Source: Pyrenula massariospora
Lineage: Eukaryota; Ascomycota; Eurotiomycetes; Pyrenulales; Pyrenulaceae
Assembly (NCBI GenBank): GCA_021030905.1
Contig: JAGFMI010000003.1
Coordinates: 1,612,001 to 1,676,000, forward strand
Length of the DNA: 64,000 nucleotides
Direction of reading: 5' to 3'
Positions 1 to 8,370 of the stretch are shown one piece after another. Position 1 is the first letter of the stretch, and each line of letters begins with the position of its first letter. Position numbers and translations under genes: made by a program. The notes below the pieces were generated by a model. The model did no database searches and was not told the origin of the DNA. It saw only the letters and a program-made list of their open reading frames with translations.

Positions 1-1
1 C

Positions 2-1543
2 AGCGAACCACTCTCAGCAGTAGCCGATGCCTTGCAGACACCCTCGGATGAAACGCACGATGATCGCAATGCTCAGACAAGTCCTGTGAGCTTGTCGAGC
101 TTTGTGACTATGGGGAGCGCGGCCGCCCCTACTGCGCCGGCTGAACCCCCTACAGTGGATAGCCCAGCGTCTCTTGATGACGCTGCTCCGGAGAACGATA
201 ATAATTCGAAACTATTAGATCCTCGCGACGGTTCTCCCGATGGCGGTAACAAGGCACTATCATACCCTGGGCCTCTCTCAGCAGCTCATCTGAACGATCC
301 AAGACGGGGAATGAGCCTTCCACATTCGGGAATGCGTCAGAGTAGCCCAAGGTCGCCTTCAGCTAAAAAGCACAAGTGTCCATATTGTTCCACCGAGTTT
401 ACGCGGCATCATAACCTGAAAAGTCATCTATTGACCCATAGTCAAGAAAAGCCTTTCGTGTGCCAAACCTGCAACCAGAGATTTCGGCGATTACATGATT
501 TGAAGCGCCATACCAAACTTCACACTGGTGAGCGGCCCCATATTTGCCCCAAGTGCAATCGCAAGTTTGCGCGTGGGGATGCTCTTGCAAGGCATAATAA
601 GGGCCCAGGAGGTTGCGCTGGACGGAGAGCCAGTATGGGTAGTTACGGGGGAGATGGCGACTATGACGGTGCTCAGGACGATGCAATGGATGGACTCGTG
701 TATACTGTCGAACCAGATCGAATGGAGGACGAAGACGCTGATGATCGGAGACAAAGCATGCCAACTATCAAGCGACATGACGCGCCAGACGAGTCGTCTC
801 GTTCTAGCACAATGCAAAGTCAATTCCGCCAGCCGAGCACGTATCCGCCGATTCAGGGTCGGCCGACAGGCGGGGCTTCCGGAGGCCTGTTTCCACCTCC
901 TACCAGCCACGGCGGTTCCAGTACCACAACATCTCCCTTATCACAATCGAGTACCCTGCAACCTTCTGGTGCTCCTAGTCAACCCAGCGCTCAGGGCTCT
1001 ACTGTCTTTCCTCAGGGAGCCATGACCGAAAGTCCCAAGCCGCTGTCCCCCGGCGCTCCAGTCAATGCGCATAGCCATACTGAAAATACGGTGTACCGAA
1101 ATCGATCACCCAGCCTAACCCAACAGTACCAACATCAGATGTTTGGTCGAGGTTCCGGCCGAGGGCGTACACCACCGAGTGGAGTTGGCAGTCTTCCGCC
1201 ACCGCAACAGATTGCGCCACAGCTGCCTCCTCCCCACGGCCTCAATCCGCCTGATGCTCGCTATACTCTTCACAGTCAGGCGGCACCGACTCACCCTCCG
1301 GCTCAGCCGACCGGGCCTCCTACGCATATGTCTGGTGGGCCATCTTCTAACAGCAACAGTCTCTCCAGTCATGGAAGATCTCATCCCGGCAGCGGCGAAG
1401 GCCCCAACTTGGGGTTCCTTTCAGCGGAGGAACGGCTGTGGGAAGTGGTGAGGAGCCTGGAGCATCGTGTCAACTCGCTTCAACAAGAAGTCACGGACCT
1501 CAAAGGCCAACTTGCAGCGGCTGCACAACCCAAACCTCGATAG
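2..1543 (+). CDS. C2H2 zinc-finger transcription factor (5' truncated by window)
   Basis: The reading frame is open from the first bases of the window to the stop at 1541-1543, so the true start lies upstream; no in-frame ATG sits at the left edge. Counting from codon 32, residues 114-195 hold three tandem fingers. Fingers one and two are classical C2H2 (C116/C119/H132/H136 and C144/C147/H160/H164, with an HTGERP linker after the second). The third has C172, C175 and H188 but ends with Cys195, a C2HC form. The rest is low-complexity Ser/Pro/Gln-rich sequence with an acidic stretch after the fingers. The last ~40 residues (AEERLWEVVRSLEHRV onward) look like a short coiled coil that could mediate dimerisation. 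A nuclear DNA-binding regulator is well supported by family knowledge; which named factor it is I cannot say. No intron is visible. Confidence 0.85.
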   Translation, partial: SEPLSAVADALQTPSDETHDDRNAQTSPVSLSSFVTMGSAAAPTAPAEPPTVDSPASLDDAAPENDNNSKLLDPRDGSPDGGNKALSYPGPLSAAHLNDPRRGMSLPHSGMRQSSPRSPSAKKHKCPYCSTEFTRHHNLKSHLLTHSQEKPFVCQTCNQRFRRLHDLKRHTKLHTGERPHICPKCNRKFARGDALARHNKGPGGCAGRRASMGSYGGDGDYDGAQDDAMDGLVYTVEPDRMEDEDADDRRQSMPTIKRHDAPDESSRSSTMQSQFRQPSTYPPIQGRPTGGASGGLFPPPTSHGGSSTTTSPLSQSSTLQPSGAPSQPSAQGSTVFPQGAMTESPKPLSPGAPVNAHSHTENTVYRNRSPSLTQQYQHQMFGRGSGRGRTPPSGVGSLPPPQQIAPQLPPPHGLNPPDARYTLHSQAAPTHPPAQPTGPPTHMSGGPSSNSNSLSSHGRSHPGSGEGPNLGFLSAEERLWEVVRSLEHRVNSLQQEVTDLKGQLAAAAQPKPR

Positions 1544-3808
1544 CCGGGTCCTTTGGTGTCCGGATATTTTTTTTTCCGTTCAAGTCTCTCGTTCTTGAGG
1601 CTCAAGTAACCTTGTCTAGCTGGAATGAAATCCGTTTTCGCCTAACCTCGAAAGCGGAGAAAAGGGAGTCAGAGGCGCGCTGGTGTTTCCGCTTGGCGAT
1701 CGGGCCACGGCCAATGTGAAGGGGAGTCATCGCTGTCGCAGTCGTTTGACCTGTACAGTACCTTTGGTATGAGGTGAAGGCGGTTGGATCATGACTTTCG
1801 AAGCGCTCGTTCGGTGTCCCAATGAAAAGGACGGATTTTTGAAGGCATCAGGATGTGTTTTCTAGAGGGCGCGACATCTCAAGCCGGAGTATTTTCTTGT
1901 ATACTAACAATATCCCTCGTTGTGAGTCTGCGATTTTGTCGGATGAGCGTGTGTAGAATATTATTCGTCAACTTTGGTAAACTTGTTCTGCATCCAGACT
2001 TCGGCCTGGTGGATGCCTTTTTCCGTGATGACTCTTCGCCGGGCCGGCCGCTAGTCTCAAACCCACGTGCTGACGGAAACCTGGGTCGTGTCTTCGTATC
2101 CTAAACATTTCTTATGTCTGGGGAAATGGCGCCAAACATTGGGATTCAGCGATGAGACAGAAGGCAGGGCCAAGAAGACGGAGGACTGAGGCATCCAGCT
2201 GGACAGGGATGTGCGTGCCTCAGGGGGGTGGGTGGAGTGACGTGTGGCTTCGTGACAGGCGGCGGGTGATTGGCTGCCTCGCGCCTATCAAGCCACAAGC
2301 GCTAGTGGGCTCCGAGTAAGCGCGGAGGAACATTTCTTCCTTCGAGCGGCCGCCCGCACCACTCACAGTCCGGCATCAGCACCACCATCGCCCAGAGAAC
2401 CGCTTTTTCCTTCTTGGGCCGGTAAGAAAGCTAATGTGCGATCACTCCATGCCTCTTGCACCGCCGCACGTTGTAGAGAGGCCATCCTTCCATCCAGCGA
2501 CCAATTTGGCCCGGCCTCCATCGACGTCACGCGGCAGCCACCAACAGACAATCTCCATTCTCGCGTGGCCGTCGACCTCCGTGGCTCCTGAATGGTCGAA
2601 AGGGAAATACCTCGATCGAGCCTCCGGCATCAACACCAACTATACGAGCCTTGTCGCAGCCTTCTATGGCGCTTCTAGGCAAACGTTATCCCGTCCCATC
2701 ATCATCGACGCTTAGTCGGCAAACCGGTGGTTATGCTATCACAGAAACTGAGCTTGCCCGAAAGCTTCATCTATCCCATGCCCCTCCAGGGTTCCCGGGA
2801 TGACCCACCGCGACGGGTCCTTGGTCTGTCGACCAATCATTTCTACTGGCCGCCTTTTGCAACGATCCCACTACTTGTCATGTTTGTGGCCGCAGGTATC
2901 AACAGGAGCTGAGATTGGCCCCGATGACATGCTTAATTTGGCGTGCTATCTATTTGTCTATCCCAACCTAGAGTTCCTTGGGCGCGATACATGCCTCAGA
3001 GTTCGCCAGGAACTTCCATATGTGTTGTTTGCTCTCTTCCTCCCTCGGCTAATGGGCCCATCCACCTCGATCAATGACCGCTGAAAGGAGGCTCACTAGC
3101 TTACCCGCCCTTTGGAAACGGATGATTCCTTTACGAAGGCCCTTAGGCAGCGCCGTCCCAGTTCCGAGTGGTCAAGATCAAAGGAGGTGAGTCGCATTCA
3201 CAGAGACATGCAACGATCTCTCCCGCCATGCTTTGTCGTGATTCCACTCAACGTTGCCATGTCGTCTTTTCAAAGTGCGGCTGGATCAACGCCGACCGGC
3301 GTTGTCCTTTTGCAGCCTGAGCCTCAGCCTGGTCCCTGGACCTTGTGGCCTTCACCACCAGTAAGGAAGGGCGGACCCGCCTCCACAATTGGTACAGATC
3401 CTTCGATGTTATCTTTATGGAAGCAACAATTCGTAAGATGGAGTCATGGCCATGGTCTAATCCTCTCTAACGATATCGAATCTCGCCCTTTCCATTGCTC
3501 ATCTCATGTCTTGTCAGATGTCTCCTGTTCTGCTGAAGTTTTCGATCCCTGAGTGCTCTGTAGCCACTGATACGCCCCCCCGGTCCCCCACATCTTCCGC
3601 CCCAGTCTGTGAGTTCAGAACCACTGGTCGCTGGGCGTGATCTAATTCCATCAATGATCACCTACAGCTCGAATGACAGTGTAATTCAAGACATCTGCCT
3701 GAGTGTTCCGAAGGAAACTTCCAAGCACGCCTGAGGACTCAAGGGCGCGTGAGATATTCTTCTCTCAAAGTATAAAGGGTCGGCGACGACAATCCCCTCA
3801 GCCCTACG
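1544..3808. other. Long intergenic stretch, no supported gene
   Basis: This holds the 3' flank of the zinc-finger gene and the upstream region of the bZIP-like gene. A CCAAT-type box (ATTGG, 2269-2273) lies in a GC-rich part. Short open frames (largest about 146 codons, 3112-3552) show no domain, splice logic or biased composition. A long transcribed leader of the next gene is possible but not shown. Confidence 0.5.
3771..3777 (+). promoter_or_regulatory. TATA-like element before the bZIP-like gene
   Basis: TATAAAG lies 32 nt before the ATG at 3809. That is closer than usual for a fungal TATA box, so the leader would be very short if it is used. Inference only. Confidence 0.35.
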
Positions 3809-5016
3809 ATGACACCCATTAAACGCGAACCCGATTCTCCTCCTTTAGCTCTCAAGAAGCTCTCTACACGTCGACGCAATCTCAAAAAACACTCTTATCT
3901 CCGAAAGGCATTGATCGGAGCCATGTCCGGTCGCCACTCCAGTCGCCGCCACGGCGACAGTGACGAATATGCTTACGACGCGGGTCGCAGCGAATGGGTG
4001 GAGATAGATGACCGGAAGGAACGTCGCAGAGTGCAGAATCGCAATGCGCAGAGGAAGTTTCGTAAGTCACTCCGTGATTGCTTGTCTCTGACCATGGTCA
4101 ACGTCATGGTCCGACCCTGTCTCATCCCTGCAAACTCTATGATGCACATATTCCTATTACGGCAATGGCTTCTCATCCAGGGGATCCGGAGGTTTGCCTG
4201 AATGATACACTCCGAAACCTATTGAAGGTTGTTGGGTCTTCCAGCAGCAGCAGCAGCATCAGGCAAATCGCACCGGCTGACAACGGATCATGATGATGAG
4301 GGACCTCGATGCAGGATTAATGCCGAACTTACGACAGTTCCTGTCTTTGTAAAGTCTGTCATAATCCTATACCGATGGCTCCTCATAGCATGGCTTGTTT
4401 CCTGCCGATCAACTTCAACCATGGTCATCAATGCTTAGTCCCTCCCCCAGCTGTTACTATCTATTCTTCTAATGCACCCGTCGCTCAAAATTACTGGCAT
4501 TGACGCTCTTGGCTAACTTGAAGTTCCACAGGTGAGAAGTCTAAGCGCGAGCGTGAAGATTCCGATCGGGACGCTCAAAACCGCGAGGCCGCGGGGCGTG
4601 CATACACGACGCCCGAGGCCGACGACCTACAACATAGTTCCACCCACGAGGGCCTCCCATGGGGCGGATACTCAATGAAGTACATGGTCGAAAAGGGTAA
4701 GGAGAGGGAACGGACCCGAAGCGCACATCGCGACCGAGACCAAGACCGAGAAAGTGAATACTACTACTCCAGTCGAGGAGACTATAGTGGGTATTCACAA
4801 GAGGATCGAGGTAGGAGTCATGGAAGTGAGTACTACTATGAGGACGAGGGCCAGAGCTATTCGGGGAAAGGGAAGGGAAAGGCGAGAGACGACCGGGAGG
4901 AGTCTGTCTACTCCTATTCTGACCGCGGATCAAGAGGGGGGAGCTATCATAGCTCCCACGGCCACGGCAGCAGCGGTGACTACGGAGGAGGGTACTACTA
5001 CTACACAACACGGTAA
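3809..5016 (+). CDS. bZIP-like basic-region protein with Tyr/Gly/Ser-rich tail
   Basis: Two exons, 3809-4061 and 4532-5016, give 245 residues. The join restores a split CGT codon inside the basic region: RKERRRVQNRNAQRKF, then REKSKRERED. The N-A-Q-R-K-F-R core is the fungal bZIP DNA-contact signature (family knowledge). No heptad leucine zipper follows. Instead comes a conserved-looking segment ending HEGLPWGGYSMKYMVEKG. The tail of about 100 residues is rich in Tyr, Ser, Gly, Arg and Asp with runs such as SEYYY and GGGYYYYTT, a composition seen in phase-separating low-complexity domains. The 470-nt intron (GTAAGT...CACAG) is by far the longest placed in this window. A nuclear DNA-binding role is likely; dimerisation without a zipper is unexplained. 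It could be a degenerate or atypical bZIP. Confidence 0.8.
4242..4258 (+). repeat. (CAG)n microsatellite in the long intron
   Basis: About five CAG units lie within the 470-nt intron of the bZIP-like gene. Simple repeat; no function inferred. Confidence 0.6.
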
Positions 5017-5747
5017 TGGACCGACGTGAGGTGTATGATAGGAGTCAAAGGCGAAGGAAGAATGTTTCAACAATGGAAAATAGACTGCTCCGCGAGGATA
5101 CGAATGGCAAAAAGCAAGGGCTTGGTTCGCGAATAGGGGGGATCCGGACATTCACTGAAGGCGTTCGGGAGTTCACTTGACAACTTTGTCCTTTTGATGG
5201 GATGTTACAGGGAAAAACGAGCCGCACCACCACCCAATCTTCTGTTGAGTTTCTTTCATTTATGAGACCACCCCAGCTCCGAGAGACAGCAACCACAGAT
5301 AGATCTCGCGGCTGGACCTCGAATTCTAACGCAACATCTTGCATTATATTCATGTCTGCACCTCGCACACAAAAGTACAGCCTTAAAGACCTTTCAGTAG
5401 AAAAAAAGGGAAGCAATCAACGCAAACGACAAAAGGACAGCCTGATCTACCCCAGAATCGGGTCCGGCAAACCATAAAAATAAGCTTCTTTTTCCAACTA
5501 AGCTCCATAGACCTTCTAGAACCTCAAGGAGACCGCGGTCTCGGATTCGAATCAGGAAGCAGGATTTTTTTCTCTTTACGTAGACATGCCTGAAAGCGGC
5601 AGTGGGTTGGGCGGCGAGGCGTACTTCTGGGGGGGAATCCAGCCTTGTGCGGGCCTCGTTCATTCCCAGGGATCCACCTGGGGTTCAACGCCAAGGGAAC
5701 ATGCCGTTGGTCTGGACAAAGATTTTCCTTGGCAAAGTGCTGCTGGT

Positions 5748-5780
5748 GACGACGACGACGACGACGACGACGATGATGAT
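5748..5780 (+). repeat. (GAC)8(GAT)3 microsatellite
   Basis: Eight GAC triplets run into three GAT triplets, 570 nt before the alcohol dehydrogenase start. It would read as poly-Asp, but I see no gene around it. Confidence 0.8.
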
Positions 5781-5923
5781 AAGGCAGAGACGGTAGGAGT
5801 GCGTACGTGTCGTAAATCTGCGCTGCAGGGTGCTGCGCTTTTGCCTGATTGAGCAGCTCTCGTTGGTTAGGCGTTCCGTGATGGACAGAACGGGCCAAGG
5901 CTGGCAAGGCCCAGACGCCCGAA

Positions 5924-5938
5924 GCTCCAGGCTGGAGC
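5924..5938. repeat. 15-nt perfect palindrome
   Basis: GCTCCAG-G-CTGGAGC is a perfect inverted repeat with one central base, upstream of the alcohol dehydrogenase gene. It could be a dimeric transcription-factor site or chance. Confidence 0.5.
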
Positions 5939-5969
5939 CTCGGTAACCTGGCGGTCGGGGGCGCTTGTC

Positions 5970-6079
5970 CCCCGCAATTGGGGGAGAACAGGACCGAGAT
6001 CTCTGGACTTGGCTAAGGGAGCAAGTGCGGGGTCTCTCGGCGATGCGTGACGTCCGAGGTGTTCCTTTTGCACCCCCGC
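5970..6079. promoter_or_regulatory. Three CreA/Mig1-type sites upstream of alcohol dehydrogenase
   Basis: CCCCGC occurs at 5970-5975 and 6074-6079, and GCGGGG at 6027-6032. All match the SYGGRG consensus of the carbon catabolite repressor CreA (established for Aspergillus). They sit about 270-380 nt before the ATG, so glucose repression is plausible. Short GC-rich motifs also arise by chance. Confidence 0.4.
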
Positions 6080-6348
6080 TATCCAGTGTGTCGGGTTCAG
6101 CTGAGGGAGGGGCTTAGGGAGTTGGTTTTTTATCTGATGCAGACTTTAGATACTCTACCTGAATTGTTCAACCTAGAGAATATCTTGAGTGATTGACTTG
6201 GTGGTAGCAAAGCGTACCTCCCGAGCTCTCAGACCATTGCCCTTCCATTATTCAAAGCCTTGAGATAGTTGGAGAAGGGAAATTCTCTACGATATCGGGG
6301 CCTCTCTGAGACCAAGATTAAGAAAAACGCCGTCGACACTACGTCAAG

Positions 6349-7644
6349 ATGGCTCTTCCAAAGAAGTACAAGGCTGTAGTGTACGACAAACCGGGACAGA
6401 TCTCGACCAAGATAGAGGAGTTGGATATGCCGGAGCCAGGAACGGGTGAGGTATTGGTCAACATGTGAGTGTCTAAATACTGGTATTTTTGGGTCAATTC
6501 GTATCAAGGAGAACGATGGAGCTCTACTATTTGGCCAGGCTTGGTATCTACCTTTGAGCGTGAGTGCTAATATCTTACTTTTTGCAGAACTCACTCTGGT
6601 GTCTGCCATTCAGATATGGGCATCATGACGAATGAGGTGAGCCTCAACTTCAATCCCTCAGCAGACAAACCCATCTCTTCTCATACTTATACCTGACACA
6701 AACACCAGTGGCAATGGCTCCCTGCACCCACAGCGGCCGGCCAAGTCGGTGGTCACGAAGGCGTGGGGACCGTAGCCAAATTCGGCCCAGGAACCGAGTC
6801 CTCAAATCTAAAAGAAGGCCAACGCGTCGGCATCAAATGGGTGGCCTCAGCCTGTTTGTCATGCCCAGCCTGCCAGGCTGGCTTCGATGCGGGCTGCTCA
6901 TCAGGCAAGATCTCGGGATACTATACACCGGGCACATTCCAGCAGTATGTGCTGGCGCCTGCACACTATGTGACACCGATTCCGGATGGGCTGCCGAGTG
7001 ATGTCGCAGCGCCGATGTTGTGTGGTGGAGTGACGGTTTACTCTGCGTTAAAGAAGGCGAGAGTGCAGCCTGGGGATTTTGTGGTGATTCCCGGTGCTGG
7101 TGGAGGCTTAGGACATTTGGCGTTGCAGATCGGAGGGAAGGGGATGGGTTTAAGGATGATTGGGATCGACGCGGGGAGTAAGGAGAAGCTAGCGAAGGAT
7201 TGTGGTGCGGAGTATTTCTTCGATGTGACAAAGTATGAGAAGGGAGAGGACGGGACAAAAAAGCTTGCAGAGGACGTGAAGAAGGTTACAGATCATGGGC
7301 TCGGAGCAGCAGCGGTCGTGGTTTGTACAGCCAGCAATGCTGCGTACGCGCAAGGATTAGAGTTCCTGAGGTTTAATGGAACGATGGTGTGCGTGGGGAT
7401 ACCGGAGGGGAAGATGGTGCCTATCGCAAACGCGACGCCAACGATGATGCTGAAGACGCAGCTGAATATTGTGGGCAGCGCGGTGGGGAGTCGGAAGGAG
7501 GCGATTGAGACGTTGGAAATGGCCAGAAGAGGTGTCGTCAAAACGCATTTCAGGGTTGAGAAGATGGACAAATTGACGGAGGTGTTTGAGGAGATGGGAA
7601 AGGGTGAGTTGCAGGGGCGGGTTGTGCTGGATTTGCAGGCTTGA
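6349..7644 (+). CDS. Zinc-dependent alcohol dehydrogenase
   Basis: Three exons (6349-6464, 6588-6636, 6709-7644) give 366 residues, close to the usual ~350 for yeast-type ADH. It interconverts primary alcohols and aldehydes with NAD(P), in the cytosol since no targeting signal is seen. The catalytic zinc ligands lie in THSGVCHSD, made by joining exons 1 and 2, and in GGHEGVG. The structural zinc loop has four cysteines in CLSCPACQAGFDAGC. The nucleotide fold has GAGGGLGHLALQ. Splicing is supported because both joins restore conserved motifs across GTGAGT...GCAG and GTGAGC...CCAG introns. The start MALPKKYKAVVYDK matches family N-termini. The exact substrate cannot be told from sequence. CreA-type sites upstream suggest carbon control. 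Confidence 0.93.
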
Positions 7645-8370
7645 CCAGGCGTTAAAGGGTATTCAGCATGAAAGATGGAGTACAGAGGTTGAATGGCCAC
7701 TGTAAGAGAGAAAGAGAGGGGGGATGAAAGGATACTTATCAGATTTGAAGGCTATGTTGGAGAGCGTCTGTAGAACCAAACAATGGCATGATGTTTGTGT
7801 AATTTGAAAGTTCGAGAAGGACTCGAGCCATAACGTTTAGCGGGTAGTTGAAGACTGCTACAGTTTCCTAGAAAAGGGAGCGGAAAGGCTTCCAATAGCA
7901 CGGAACAGTCCGCTGAACGCGGAAAAAGTTTCCTCGCCGGGAGACCAGCTCGGGACTCGGGCATCACCGGCTCGGAAGCGATACTAAGGCACTAGTACTT
8001 ATTAGAAAAGCTTTGGCTAATAAAAGGTTTTTGGAGTGGGCCCGACATTTCTACGCTAGCCATTAAATATTAGCTGAGCCGCTAGACGAACCTGCAGACC
8101 AAAGGGTCTGAGTTCACTCGCCATTTGCCCCGCGATGTTCTCGCATTCAGCAGATGAAGTCCTTTTTTCTTGACACTCGCTCGATTATTGACAAAGAAGC
8201 TCAACTGTCATCACGTCCCCGCTACTACCACTCCTCCTGACCTCTGTTGAAGTCTGTTCATAAATTTGCGCAACAACCGTGACAACGCTTGATAACGAAG
8301 AGGAAGATTCATTTTGAAAGTTACCACACACACTTTAGCGGTCGACTACTGTCTCTGTCAGAGCTTCACA
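7645..8370. other. Intergenic between alcohol dehydrogenase and RhoGAP genes
   Basis: Same-strand spacer with the ADH 3' flank and the upstream region of the next gene. I see no gene, repeat or clear promoter box. Confidence 0.5.

Larger units (their letters stand above)
5017..6348. other. Intergenic: alcohol dehydrogenase upstream region
   Basis: No gene is supported. The stretch contains a (GAC)n repeat, a 15-nt perfect palindrome and three CreA-type sites, each listed separately. The open frames across the repeat only translate the repeat (poly-Asp or poly-Arg) and were not accepted as genes. Confidence 0.5.

Noticed and set aside
4541-5011. 156-codon minus-strand frame
   Set aside because: It mirrors exon 2 of the bZIP-like gene, whose splice join restores the conserved basic region.
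5530-5555. GGATTCGAATC resembling a tRNA T-loop
   Set aside because: No cloverleaf, A box or acceptor stem could be formed around it.
5586-5852. 88-codon frame with a poly-Asp run
   Set aside because: The run is a (GAC)n microsatellite and the flanks have no protein-like pattern; upstream of alcohol dehydrogenase it is better treated as non-coding.
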